A DNA stretch of 64,000 bases from an uncultured Roseburia sp. Its GTDB lineage: Bacteria > Bacillota > Clostridia > Lachnospirales > Lachnospiraceae. Positions 53,112-62,338 of the stretch are shown one piece after another. Every line of letters starts with the position of its first letter. The first letter of the stretch is position 1. The notes under the pieces are model-generated. The model did not search any database and was not told where the DNA came from. It saw nothing but the letters and a program-made list of their open reading frames with translations. The stretch spans positions 1 to 64,000 of the forward strand of contig CAMUHN010000008.1 of assembly GCA_947088675.1 (NCBI GenBank), given 5' to 3'. Position numbers and translations under genes: made by a program.

Positions 53112-54353
53112 TCACTCAATGATAAACCGACCGTCCTGCCAATAAGAACGTTCAAATCTTTTCTCATTGACTGCCTCTAATGCCTTTACAACGAATCTGG
53201 CATGCGCCAGCGCCGTATGTGTCTGAAGAATCATTTTCCTTCCGTTATTTGCAATATTTCGCATATCGCCAACATGATGCAAAAAATACTCGCATGTATC
53301 CAAAACATTCTGCGGTGTGACTGTGACTGCATGAAATCCATTTACAAAACCATAATTTGCAAGCGGCGGTATGTCTTCACACAGCAATAGCGCTCCTGCA
53401 CAGGGAATTTCAGCAAATTTTCTTAAAATCTGTCTTGATACTGCACCGCAGGCATACCCCATCTTAGAACGGCGAAGCGCATCATAATAGTTTTCTCTCC
53501 AACAGAGCACCGACTCTTTTGTCTGCCGAAAATCCATATATACGCAGGAACTTCGTAATTTCTGATCCAGTTCTTTATCTTCCTGCCTTTTGTATCTGTT
53601 GCAATCGCTGTTTTCCGTATTCAGATATCCCATCGTCCTGTTTCTGTAGTCATCATATACTTTCAAATCAGATACCTTTACGATATCCTCAATTTGTGCA
53701 CGCTCCGGATAATGAAACCGATCAAGATTTCCGGGAATTGTAATATCATATTCCCGTTCATCGGAAGGCGTCATACAGCAATCAATATAATTCACGGTTG
53801 CATGACACATCGATATCAGAACTTTACTGTTTCTCATACAAAACGCACGGTAACGATTCGACGCGCCGGCTTTTTTTAAGTATTCTTCGTCTTTCACTTC
53901 CGGAAAAAACTCGATTCCCGGGCCAAGAAAATAGAATCCCTCTTTTATCAGATCCTCTATGATACGTTCCCAGCGCGCCTGTATGTTGTATGTGTCACAC
54001 CAATAAAAAAGCGCTTTTGCCACGTCTGCTTTTTTTAATTCATTTATAATCTTATCCGCATAGTAAATTGCCATATGTAATTTATAATCTGAAAGCGCAT
54101 ATCTGTGCCAGTGATATGCTTCACGTATATCCAAAAAATCTATTTGCAGTATGGCGAGTGCAAAATCCAATATGATTGCGTCATATCCGCCATTTTCTTT
54201 CCAAAACCAGTCAACCCCCTTTTCCAACACCTCTCTGGATTGAAAACCCGGGCCGTAATAATCAACGGCGGCAACCTCTAAAAAGGATAATATATTGTTA
54301 ATATGCATATCATTTTTATGCTCGTATTTCATTGTTACAAACAGGATTTTCAC
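53112..54353 (-). CDS. Glycosyltransferase-like protein, CgeB/GT1-type (GTG start)
   Basis: A 413-residue cytoplasmic protein that resembles GT-B 'glyco_trans_1_2/CgeB-like' proteins. It begins MKILFVTMKYEHKNDMHINN; the C-terminal half has AEIPCAGALLLCEDIPPLAN, then FVNGFHAVTVTPQNVLDTCE and a final RKMILQTHTALAHARFV segment typical of that family. A number of Cys residues are spread through it. The donor and acceptor are unknown. The GTG start follows GAGGAACAAGA. Confidence 0.65.
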   Translation of the reverse strand: MKILFVTMKYEHKNDMHINNILSFLEVAAVDYYGPGFQSREVLEKGVDWFWKENGGYDAIILDFALAILQIDFLDIREAYHWHRYALSDYKLHMAIYYADKIINELKKADVAKALFYWCDTYNIQARWERIIEDLIKEGFYFLGPGIEFFPEVKDEEYLKKAGASNRYRAFCMRNSKVLISMCHATVNYIDCCMTPSDEREYDITIPGNLDRFHYPERAQIEDIVKVSDLKVYDDYRNRTMGYLNTENSDCNRYKRQEDKELDQKLRSSCVYMDFRQTKESVLCWRENYYDALRRSKMGYACGAVSRQILRKFAEIPCAGALLLCEDIPPLANYGFVNGFHAVTVTPQNVLDTCEYFLHHVGDMRNIANNGRKMILQTHTALAHARFVVKALEAVNEKRFERSYWQDGRFIIE

Positions 54354-54362
54354 TCTTGTTCC

Positions 54363-55019
54363 TCACTTCCAGATAAAACTATTCTTAACATCAAAAAATG
54401 GTAAAATGATCCACTGCTTTTGCTGCTCATTCCCGTTCTTTCGAAACTCGGTTACAATATCTTTATAATCAGCCCCGCATATCAAATATTGATATTCCTC
54501 AGGATATACCGCAATCTGATTCTTTACGATTTTCAGGTCATTTAAGTGAGCAGCATCAAGAAATGTACTTACAATCTCATAATCTTCGTCTGTTCCAAAG
54601 ACAGAGATCACGCCTCTGTTCCATAATTCCCCTGTCTCTTTCACTTCAGACAAAAGCCCCGTTTTTATCTGTCGGACTGCAGATTTCTGATAAGCGCTTT
54701 CCTCTTTATATCTGCTGTACATCTCCTGTAACGGAATAATCCGATCTGCTTTCGCTTCGTATATTTCAATAAGTTCTGTTCCGATTCCCATAGATAAGAG
54801 GACGTCTACAACCTCAACATAACTGTTTAACGAGACTACAACGGATCCGTATTCATGCCTGTTCAGAAAATCAGGCGGACACACCGAAATGTTACCAATT
54901 TCTAAATTCCATTTATTCGGATTCCGGTCTATAATACCAAGAATCTCATCATTACACTTTCTTACTAATTTGATACAGCTCTCACAGTTATGCCCCGCGC
55001 CATATATGTACTTTTTCAT
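54363..55019 (-). CDS. Stand-alone Rossmann-like module protein
   Basis: About 218 residues. The first 85 are the same module fused to other proteins here (KKYIYGAGHNCESCIKLV, then ILGIIDRNP and VVVSLNS). The C-terminal half has a second alpha/beta unit (VISVFGTDEDYEIVSTFLD, YLICGADYKDIVTEF) that may be a degenerate duplicate. Such domains in capsule proteins are annotated as nucleoside-diphosphate-sugar-binding, but no catalytic residue is evident. I use the ATG at 55017-55019 over the GTG 6 nt upstream. Confidence 0.6.
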   Translation of the reverse strand: MKKYIYGAGHNCESCIKLVRKCNDEILGIIDRNPNKWNLEIGNISVCPPDFLNRHEYGSVVVSLNSYVEVVDVLLSMGIGTELIEIYEAKADRIIPLQEMYSRYKEESAYQKSAVRQIKTGLLSEVKETGELWNRGVISVFGTDEDYEIVSTFLDAAHLNDLKIVKNQIAVYPEEYQYLICGADYKDIVTEFRKNGNEQQKQWIILPFFDVKNSFIWK

Positions 55020-55079
55020 ACACACTACCCCATATTGTCCAAACCTGTTATATACATTTCCACATCTGCAGCCTATTTC

Positions 55080-55874
55080 TCAGAATTGTAATTCACGGTA
55101 TGATTTGCTGCGTGCAACAGGCTGCATGACGTTTTCACGATGATTTTTCTTCAATAATTCATCATATTCTTTCATCGTATTCGCAGCCCGGCCGTCTACG
55201 CACCTCATAACGCGTTCTCTTGGCGACATCCCCTCTTTCTGCCAGAAAACAGGATGCGTTAAGATCTGTATTTTTTCATCCGGCCGTCCGTCCCTGATCA
55301 TATCCTCCAAACGCCTGTATCTCCAATAGCCGTTTGAATCGGAACAATAAGAAAATTGATTTCTGATGGAAGAATGATATACATTTCTCATCCCGGCTAT
55401 ATGCGTTTGTTCCAAATCCAAAAAACCTCCGCCGGTATCCGGATTGTGAAATGAAAAAACGTCGATTTCCGTTTCCAGTACACGTTCCAATAATTCTTTT
55501 TCCAAAATTAATTTTTCTTCCAGACCTGTGATATCGCTGTTTACTGATTCATAAAAATCAGGATCGAAATGAAGGCCTATGATCCCGCCGTTTTCTTTTA
55601 TCATCTTCAGCTTTCTGTATATATTTTTTTCAAAAACATTATAAAAACTGCTGTGTAATAAAACAAACCATGTCGCAAACACACCCTCTTCTTTTTCGAT
55701 CCGTGACAGGGCTAACGCCCTGTGAACTGACATATCGATATCGTGCCTCCATATAACGCCATTCTTCATACTGTCAACATCGCCGTAGGTACGGAACGAA
55801 TATTTTTCTTTTGCCAGCCGGATCATTTTTCTATAGTTTTCCTCTGTAAAATCCGAAAAATTATACTGGTCCAT
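55080..55874 (-). CDS. Polysaccharide deacetylase-like protein
   Basis: A 264-residue protein resembling NodB-type (CE4) deacetylases. The metal motif is WRHDIDMSVHRALALS (His-Asp). Other parts are GGIIGLHFDPDFYES, DVFSFHNPDTGGGF and KIQILTHPVFW (late catalytic His). There is no signal peptide, so it would act in the cytoplasm on a nucleotide-linked or lipid-linked sugar. The 60-nt gap to the downstream gene is empty. AAGGTGG precedes the ATG. Confidence 0.78.
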   Translation of the reverse strand: MDQYNFSDFTEENYRKMIRLAKEKYSFRTYGDVDSMKNGVIWRHDIDMSVHRALALSRIEKEEGVFATWFVLLHSSFYNVFEKNIYRKLKMIKENGGIIGLHFDPDFYESVNSDITGLEEKLILEKELLERVLETEIDVFSFHNPDTGGGFLDLEQTHIAGMRNVYHSSIRNQFSYCSDSNGYWRYRRLEDMIRDGRPDEKIQILTHPVFWQKEGMSPRERVMRCVDGRAANTMKEYDELLKKNHRENVMQPVARSKSYRELQF

Positions 55875-55894
55875 TCTGTTTTTTCCACCTTACA

Positions 55895-56683
55895 TCAGGA
55901 TTCTGTTTCTTCTATGTCACAGTCCCAAATAATCACTTTCTTGCTGCCAATATAGGTAAATGCGCCGGGATACGGCTTTGTCTGCGCTCTTACAAAATTC
56001 CGGATCTGTTTTGGGTCCATACTCCAGTCAATCATCCCATCTTCCGGTTTTCTTTGCGGCCAGATATCTTCATCCGAAAGATTCTCCTGTTTTTTCCGCG
56101 CAGCCGTTCCCTTTTCTATTCGTGTAAGATTTTCCAATAACAGCTCAATCCCACAATTCCCAACTTTGTCATATAAGGTTTTTATTGTATCCTCTTCCAG
56201 TATATCCACTTGTTTCTGCGCAATAATATCCCCGGAATCGACGCCCTCGTCAAGGTAAAATAACGTAATTCCCGCACTGGATTCTCCGTTTATCATCTGC
56301 CAGACCAACGGCGCGCCTCCGCGATACCTGGGCAGCATAGAAGAATGCAGGCCAATTACGCCTTTTGGAAATAAATCCATGATATTTTTTTTAATCAGAT
56401 GATACCAGCCCGAAACAATCATCAATTCCGCCGAATGATTCCTGATAAACTGTTCTGTTTCCATACTGTTCATTTTTTCTATCTGATACAGCGGAACGTT
56501 TTTTTTCTGTGCATATTCGCAAACCTGCGCATACGCCTGATTTTCCATTACCCTGTCTGTATCGCCGAACCTGATTTGAAATTCTTTTTTCGTCGTGATA
56601 ATGCCAGCAATCGTAACAACCTGCTCTATGCTTTCAAGGCAGCGCATTCCATACGGAGATGCTACACATATTATGACATTCAT
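55895..56683 (-). CDS. Sugar N-formyltransferase-like protein
   Basis: A 262-residue relative of methionyl-tRNA formyltransferase and of sugar N-formyltransferases that act on nucleotide-linked amino sugars with N10-formyl-THF. The key region is GVIGLHSSMLPRYRGGAPLVW and LFYLDEGVDSGDIIAQ. The catalytic His and Asp are kept, but the usual Asn (in a N-x-H pattern) is Gly here. A short C-terminal Formyl_trans_C-like part follows (RPEDGMIDWSMDP type). It is next to an aminotransferase gene that could make its amino-sugar substrate. Confidence 0.82.
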   Translation of the reverse strand: MNVIICVASPYGMRCLESIEQVVTIAGIITTKKEFQIRFGDTDRVMENQAYAQVCEYAQKKNVPLYQIEKMNSMETEQFIRNHSAELMIVSGWYHLIKKNIMDLFPKGVIGLHSSMLPRYRGGAPLVWQMINGESSAGITLFYLDEGVDSGDIIAQKQVDILEEDTIKTLYDKVGNCGIELLLENLTRIEKGTAARKKQENLSDEDIWPQRKPEDGMIDWSMDPKQIRNFVRAQTKPYPGAFTYIGSKKVIIWDCDIEETES

Positions 56684-56694
56684 CTTTCATTCTC

Positions 56695-57828
56695 CTATAT
56701 ATTTCTTATCATGATATCCACAACTTTATCCATATCTTCCATTGACATATGCAAATATATAGGCAGCGTTATGGAAGAATCTTCACAATACTCGGCAACC
56801 GGAAACTGTCCATAATCCAGGTTATATTTTTTTCTGTTAAACTCTGTTCTGGTGATTGCTATCGTTCCTGGCCTCGATTGGATTCCCGCGCTCGCCATTG
56901 CGTCCATAATAGCGTTTCTTTTATTACGGTCGCCGGATCTTAACAGAACGACAAAAGCCTGGTAGGTATGTCCAATATGAACCCTGTCATCCGGGACAAT
57001 CAATGCCCGAATGCCCGATAGTTTTTTCAAATAATACGCTGCGCATCTGCGTCTGTCATTCAGCAGCATTGGTAATTTTCCAAACTGGGCAACGCCAACC
57101 GCTGCCTGGATGTCGGAAAGCCGCAAATTGTATCCCACTTCATCATAGACTCCCATGTAATACGGCTTTTTGTATTCCGCTGTGCGCTTTGTTACACTTG
57201 CGCCATGATTTCGCAGCTGCTGCAATCTGTTATAAAGCTGTTTATCATTTGTGACGCACATCCCGCCTTCCCCGGTGGTGATGGTTTTCCTTGGATGAAA
57301 AGAAAAACATCCGATCTTGCCTGTTGTTCCTACTTTCCGCCCTTTATAAGCGGTTCCTATTGCGCATGCGCAGTCTTCAATCACATACAAATGATATTTT
57401 TCTGCGATTGCCATGATCTCGTCCATCTTCGCAGGATTTCCAAACAGATGAACTGCTATGATCGCTTTCGTCCGCTCCGTAATGGCAGGCTCAATCATTG
57501 ACACATCTATATTCATTGATTCTTTTTCAATGTCAACAAATTTTACATCTGCGCCGACATACTCTACGCAGCTTGCCGATGTAATCCATGTAAATGCCGG
57601 GACAATTACTTCATCTCCCTTCCCGATTCCAAGCGCCAGCAATGCAAGATGCAGCGCCGCCGTACAGGAAGAAACCGCAACTGCATATTGACAGTCCTGA
57701 TATTGTGAGAATATGTTTTCAAATTCTGCAGTAACCGGTCCCTGCGTAACCCATCCGGAATCTAACACTTCTTTTACTTTCCGCAATTCTTCCTCATCAA
57801 AAAACGGTTTTGTAATCGGAATGCCCAT
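56695..57828 (-). CDS. DegT/DnrJ/EryC1/StrS-type sugar aminotransferase
   Basis: A 377-residue PLP enzyme that puts an amino group on a keto nucleotide sugar. Features are VTAEFENIFSQYQDCQYAVA near the N-terminus, IEDCACAIGTAYKGRKVG, and the PLP lysine in CFSFHPRKTITTGEGGMCVT. The ending is ITLPIYLHMSMEDMDKVV. It differs from the WbpE-like enzyme at 61171-62313, so the operon has two distinct aminotransferases. It precedes the formyltransferase by 11 nt, so a formamido sugar is a likely product. AGGGGAT precedes the ATG. Confidence 0.92.
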   Translation of the reverse strand: MGIPITKPFFDEEELRKVKEVLDSGWVTQGPVTAEFENIFSQYQDCQYAVAVSSCTAALHLALLALGIGKGDEVIVPAFTWITSASCVEYVGADVKFVDIEKESMNIDVSMIEPAITERTKAIIAVHLFGNPAKMDEIMAIAEKYHLYVIEDCACAIGTAYKGRKVGTTGKIGCFSFHPRKTITTGEGGMCVTNDKQLYNRLQQLRNHGASVTKRTAEYKKPYYMGVYDEVGYNLRLSDIQAAVGVAQFGKLPMLLNDRRRCAAYYLKKLSGIRALIVPDDRVHIGHTYQAFVVLLRSGDRNKRNAIMDAMASAGIQSRPGTIAITRTEFNRKKYNLDYGQFPVAEYCEDSSITLPIYLHMSMEDMDKVVDIMIRNI

Positions 57829-57837
57829 ATTTATCCC

Positions 57838-58743
57838 CTAAGATTGATAACTTCGTCCCAGGAATCCTCCTTCCACATAATCAATTTTCCAGTGCTGGCA
57901 TTCCTGACAAATTTCGTCTCCAAACGCTCCGCACAAGTGCTTTTGCCTTATTTTTTCATACTCATCCGAATGCCAGGCTTCCTCAATTGACATTTCATTC
58001 AAATTTCCCAGTTTCCTTTTTTCATCCCAATCGTAGTTGCAGAGCGCTAAACTGCCGTCATAATAAATGATCATATCTGTAAAGACCTTCCGGCATGGTT
58101 TCCTGGCATCAAAAATATTCAGCTTCTCTGCTACTTCAATATTTGCAAACCGGCCTTTTTCATCGTGCTGCTCATAAACTCTGACCACATCCACATAATT
58201 TTTCCATTTTTCTATAAAAGCTGCCTGTGTCGGTTTATATTCTTCCATATCAATGGTAGACACCTGAAGCGTTGGAGCGAATAAGCCCCTCCTTTTTCTT
58301 TCCCTGCATTTTAGTCCAAATTGCTCTACATTTTTCTCACTGGTCTGTAAATCACCCTTTAACCGGGAACACCGATAAATAGCAGGATCTGTTGTATCTA
58401 AACTAAACGAGATATAATCTATGCCCGCTTCGATTAATCTGTCCTGCATTTCTTCATCAAGCAGCAACGCATTTGACGCCATTTGTACAGGCCCGATTCC
58501 TTTTGATTTTGCATATCTGATCAATTCTGTAATATGCGGGTGCATTAAAGGTTCCCCTCTGAAAAACGGTACTAATTTAACCGGAAGTTTTTCTGCCGCT
58601 TCATCAATAATTTTATAGAAAAGCTCATCTTCCATATATCCGATCTTCATTTTTATTTTTTGCCTGTTGCAAAAGGTGCAGGATACATTGCAATCATTTG
58701 TCAGTTCCACTGTGATTCTGTTGGGAAATAATAATGTTTCCAT
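57838..58743 (-). CDS. Radical SAM/SPASM domain protein
   Basis: About 301 residues. The radical SAM cluster motif CNVSCTFC (CxxxCxxC) lies near residue 17, followed by FFRGEPLMHPHITELI and a YISFSLDTTDP strand. A C-terminal SPASM-type Cys set follows (CRKVF, ALCNYDWDE, CGAFGDEICQECQHW) for an auxiliary cluster. Such proteins in glycan operons modify sugars or peptides. I use the ATG at 58741-58743 because AGGAG lies 7 nt upstream; earlier ATGs lie too close to it or in asnB. Confidence 0.88.
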   Translation of the reverse strand: METLLFPNRITVELTNDCNVSCTFCNRQKIKMKIGYMEDELFYKIIDEAAEKLPVKLVPFFRGEPLMHPHITELIRYAKSKGIGPVQMASNALLLDEEMQDRLIEAGIDYISFSLDTTDPAIYRCSRLKGDLQTSEKNVEQFGLKCRERKRRGLFAPTLQVSTIDMEEYKPTQAAFIEKWKNYVDVVRVYEQHDEKGRFANIEVAEKLNIFDARKPCRKVFTDMIIYYDGSLALCNYDWDEKRKLGNLNEMSIEEAWHSDEYEKIRQKHLCGAFGDEICQECQHWKIDYVEGGFLGRSYQS

Positions 58744-58754
58744 CTCCATCTCTC

Positions 58755-60647
58755 CTATGCATACAAATGTAACCATGTTTCAAAGTTTAATAACGACCAT
58801 ATAAACAACCGTCTGTTTGTTTTTCCTGACATATGTCCGGACACTGCAGCCTGCACCGCTTTTTTATCCATATACTCATATATTCTGGAATTTGGATTGT
58901 CAACAATACTTTTCACGTAAGCGATGCTTTCGCCTCTGAACCAGCTTGCATCAGGCGCGGAAAATCCCTGTTTGACATCCCTGGTTATTTCTTTTGGAAC
59001 ATATTTCTCCATTACGTTCCTCAGGATCGTCTTGCCGTCATTTGATTTCTGCCAATAAAACTGTTTTTTATTTCCTGCGTTATTTTCATTTACCAAAACT
59101 ACTTTATCCAGATTTGACAGTTTATATTTCACAGGAATCTTCATCGCAAAATCCACCAGATCGTTATCAAGAAAAGGCACCCTGCTTTCCAGTCCAAATG
59201 CCATACTGATTTTGTCTTCTATAATCAACAATCCATTTAAAAAGGTCCTGGCTTCCAGGTATAACGCATTGTTGATATTCTGCTCCAGCGTATTCTCTTT
59301 ATGCGAAACCCGCTCAAAGATCCCCCTGAATATACTTTCCGTTGAATAATTTCGTGTTTTTTCATAGATCGGAGAAAATATATCCTCCTGCTCTTTTTCA
59401 CTCAGCAGACGCTGCCAATAACAATAGTAATTTTTCACATATTCATCATAATCCTTACAATTTGCCGCCCGGTAATACCTCCACGGATAACCGGCAAATA
59501 TTTCATCCCCTCCGGTACCTGCCAAAACGACTTTTACAAATTGCGACGCTAATTTCGCTGCATAATAATTGGGATAACTCTGGCCAACTCTCGGATCTTC
59601 AATGTGCCATACTAAATTTCTCATGCAGCGCTCCATATCTCCCGACTTAAGTACCATTTCATAATGCTCTGTTTTAAATAAATAGGACATATATTCCGCT
59701 TTTTCTCTTTCATCAAAAGCCAGTTCGATCCCTGATGCGGAATGCAGATCAAAACCGCAGGTAAAAGTCTTTAAATCCGATATTTTTTTTGATGCGATTG
59801 CTGTAATTGAGCCCGAATCAATCCCGCCTGACAGATAAGAGCCAATGGAAACATCGCTCACCAGCTGACGCATGACGGCATTTTGGAACAGTCTGTTCAA
59901 TTCCTCCTCATATTCTTCCTTTGCGCGTATGTCTGTATCTTCGTAAAAATTGTATTCCCAATAAATCTTTGGCTCCGGAAGTTCCTCCATGGAATAATCA
60001 ACTTTTAAATAACTCCCGCTTTCTAACAGCTGCACATTTCTTAATAAGGAATTGTTTGAAAAAATATTCTGGAATGTAAAATATTCTTTTAATGATTCCA
60101 GATTTACTTCACGCCTGAACTGCGGATGTTCTAAGATCGCCTTATATTCAGAAGCAAAAACCAACTGATTTCCCACTTTTGAATAATAGAGCGGTCTGGC
60201 TCCGTATCTGTCCCTCACAAGTACTAACTGCTTCCTGCAATTATCCCAAATACCAAAAGCAAATACCCCGTTTAATTTTTCAAAGGCTTCCACTCCCCAT
60301 GCAATATAGGCATTCAGAACCACTTCCGTATCAGAATCCGAAAAAAAACGAAAACCTTTTGCTTTCAGCTGTCTGCGAAGCTCCCTGTAATTATAAACTT
60401 CGCCATTGTATGTAATTGTAAATCGCTTATCCAAACTATGCATGGGCTGACGGGCGCGTTCCGACAAATCGATCACTGCCAGTCTTCTATGTCCCATATA
60501 TACATGCCCGTCATCCAATACTTCGCATCCCTCGCCATCCGGCCCCCTGTGCGCGATTATATCCGTCATTTTTTTTACAAGCATTCCTGCATTTTTCACA
60601 CTGCAGTCAGTCCTGTTTAAATTCATTAATCCTGCGATTCCACACAT
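58755..60647 (-). CDS. Asparagine synthase (glutamine-hydrolysing)-type amidotransferase
   Basis: A 630-residue AsnB-family protein. Cys2 in MCGIAGLMNL is the N-terminal nucleophile of the class II glutaminase (residues 1 to about 210, with NGEVYNYRELR). The synthetase domain has the PP-loop SYLSGGIDSGSITAIAS. In polysaccharide loci such enzymes amidate sugar carboxylates; the adjacent pathway to a diacetamido-uronic acid would give a suitable substrate. It may instead be an ordinary asparagine synthase. AGGTGG lies upstream of the ATG. Confidence 0.9.
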   Translation of the reverse strand: MCGIAGLMNLNRTDCSVKNAGMLVKKMTDIIAHRGPDGEGCEVLDDGHVYMGHRRLAVIDLSERARQPMHSLDKRFTITYNGEVYNYRELRRQLKAKGFRFFSDSDTEVVLNAYIAWGVEAFEKLNGVFAFGIWDNCRKQLVLVRDRYGARPLYYSKVGNQLVFASEYKAILEHPQFRREVNLESLKEYFTFQNIFSNNSLLRNVQLLESGSYLKVDYSMEELPEPKIYWEYNFYEDTDIRAKEEYEEELNRLFQNAVMRQLVSDVSIGSYLSGGIDSGSITAIASKKISDLKTFTCGFDLHSASGIELAFDEREKAEYMSYLFKTEHYEMVLKSGDMERCMRNLVWHIEDPRVGQSYPNYYAAKLASQFVKVVLAGTGGDEIFAGYPWRYYRAANCKDYDEYVKNYYCYWQRLLSEKEQEDIFSPIYEKTRNYSTESIFRGIFERVSHKENTLEQNINNALYLEARTFLNGLLIIEDKISMAFGLESRVPFLDNDLVDFAMKIPVKYKLSNLDKVVLVNENNAGNKKQFYWQKSNDGKTILRNVMEKYVPKEITRDVKQGFSAPDASWFRGESIAYVKSIVDNPNSRIYEYMDKKAVQAAVSGHMSGKTNRRLFIWSLLNFETWLHLYA

Positions 60648-60665
60648 TTATTTTAACCACCTATG

Positions 60666-61178
60666 TTATTTCAATTGATCCGTCGGCTGTATATTACCCC
60701 GTTCATCAATCCAGCCGGTTTGTTTTGCCGGAACTCCAACTACTATCGCCCCGTCAGGTACATCGTCCGTTACGACAGCGCCGGCCCCTATCATCGCATT
60801 TCTGCCAATTACCGTGCCGCATACAATGGTAGCGTTTGCGCCGATACTCGCCCCGGACTTTACAAGAGTACGTTTATATGCCGCTTTTCCTTTGGGGTAC
60901 TTTGCCCTTGGAGTTAAATCATTTGTAAAAACACATGACGGACCGCAAAAAACATAATCCTCCAGTTCAACCCCTTCATAGATGGACACATTATTCTGAA
61001 TTTTAACGCCGTTTCCAATTTTCACATGATTAGCCACATTTACATTCTGCCCAAGCGTACAATGGCTGCCAATACTTGCCCCGCGCTGTATATGGCAAAA
61101 ATGCCATATTTTTGTTTCTTTCCCTATAGAGACGTTTTCATCTATATAACTGCTCTCATGAACAAAATAATCAGACAT
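60666..61178 (-). CDS. WbpD-like nucleotide-sugar N-acetyltransferase
   Basis: A 170-residue left-handed beta-helix (hexapeptide) acyltransferase. Hexapeptide rungs run from [20 protein letters not shown] to about residue 150, with [15 protein letters not shown] in the loop and [12 protein letters not shown] at the end. It matches the WbpD/WlbB group that acetylates the 3-amino group of UDP-GlcNAc3NA. Its neighbours are WbpE- and WbpB-like genes. It overlaps the aminotransferase by 8 nt. Confidence 0.9.
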   Translation of the reverse strand: MSDYFVHESSYIDENVSIGKETKIWHFCHIQRGASIGSHCTLGQNVNVANHVKIGNGVKIQNNVSIYEGVELEDYVFCGPSCVFTNDLTPRAKYPKGKAAYKRTLVKSGASIGANATIVCGTVIGRNAMIGAGAVVTDDVPDGAIVVGVPAKQTGWIDERGNIQPTDQLK

Positions 61179-62313
61179 CCTGGCTCCCTTTCATAAATTC
61201 ACATATTTTGTCAACTACAAACTGAATCTCCCAACGATTCAGATAGGGATGGCACGGCAGAGACAATACCGTTTCACATGATGTATTTGTATTTGGATAA
61301 TCGTCATCGTGATACAAATCCATATCAAACGCCCTTTGCCGATGCATGGGTTTCTGATAATAAATCATAACCGGAATACCGGAATCGGACAGATATTTTT
61401 TCAGCCCGTCTCTTTGCTGCCGATTCCCAACCCTTATGGTAAATTGTGCCCAGGCAGAGAAATAATCCTGCAAAACAGCAGGAACTATCACCATATCCTT
61501 TAAGCGGCTGCTATAAAATAAAGCAATCTCCTGTGCAGCGTCCAGTTCCTCTTTTATAAAAACCGGAAATTTCGCAAGTAATATGGATGCCTGCAGGGTA
61601 TCCAGCCTTGAATTCATTCCAATTCTTACATTGTCATACTTTGATTCGCCTTTCCCATGAACCTTATAAGATCTTAAAAGCGCAGCCCACTCATCGCTGT
61701 CAGTAAAAATTGCTCCGCCATCCCCATAACAGCCGAACGGTTTGGCAGGGAAAAAACTGGTAGTAGAGATATCTCCAAAAGAACAGGCTTTCTTTGACAA
61801 TATCTTTCCGCCAAAACCCTGCGCGCCGTCTTCTAAAAGAAATAAGCTGTATTTATCAGCAATTTCACGAATTTTAATATAATCTGCCGGCTGCCCAAAC
61901 AAATCGACTGCTATGATCGCTTTCGGCGTCCCTGTTCCCTGTGAAATTACTTTTAATATCATTTTCTCCAGCGACTTTGCAGAGATATTATAAGTATCCA
62001 TATTTACATCTACAAAAACGGGGATTGCGCCAACTGCCGAAACCGCTTCTCCGCTGGAAAAGAAAGTAAAATCCGGAACAAATACAACGTCATTCTTACC
62101 TGTTCCCCATGCAAGAAGAGACAATTGCAAAGCGTCTGTCCCATTTGCACATGAAATACAGTGTTTTACCCCAACATACTCTGCCAGCTGTTTTTCTAAT
62201 TCATAAACTGCCTGACCGGAAATAAAGTCAGCAGATTCGATCACATTTTTGATCCCGTCATCTATCGCGGATTTATTATGTTCATATTGTTTCCTCAAAT
62301 CTCTGAATTGCAA
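61171..62313 (-). CDS. WbpE-like UDP-sugar 3-aminotransferase (TTG start)
   Basis: A 380-residue DegT/StrS-family enzyme very like WbpE. It has [36 protein letters not shown], the PLP lysine in [19 protein letters not shown], and [19 protein letters not shown]. The predicted role is transamination of UDP-3-keto-GlcNAcA with glutamate. The TTG start (62311-62313) follows GGGAGAGG. It lies between the WbpB-like and WbpD-like genes. Confidence 0.92.
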   Translation of the reverse strand: MQFRDLRKQYEHNKSAIDDGIKNVIESADFISGQAVYELEKQLAEYVGVKHCISCANGTDALQLSLLAWGTGKNDVVFVPDFTFFSSGEAVSAVGAIPVFVDVNMDTYNISAKSLEKMILKVISQGTGTPKAIIAVDLFGQPADYIKIREIADKYSLFLLEDGAQGFGGKILSKKACSFGDISTTSFFPAKPFGCYGDGGAIFTDSDEWAALLRSYKVHGKGESKYDNVRIGMNSRLDTLQASILLAKFPVFIKEELDAAQEIALFYSSRLKDMVIVPAVLQDYFSAWAQFTIRVGNRQQRDGLKKYLSDSGIPVMIYYQKPMHRQRAFDMDLYHDDDYPNTNTSCETVLSLPCHPYLNRWEIQFVVDKICEFMKGSQDV

Positions 62314-62338
62314 TTTAACCTCTCCCGAATATTTAATT

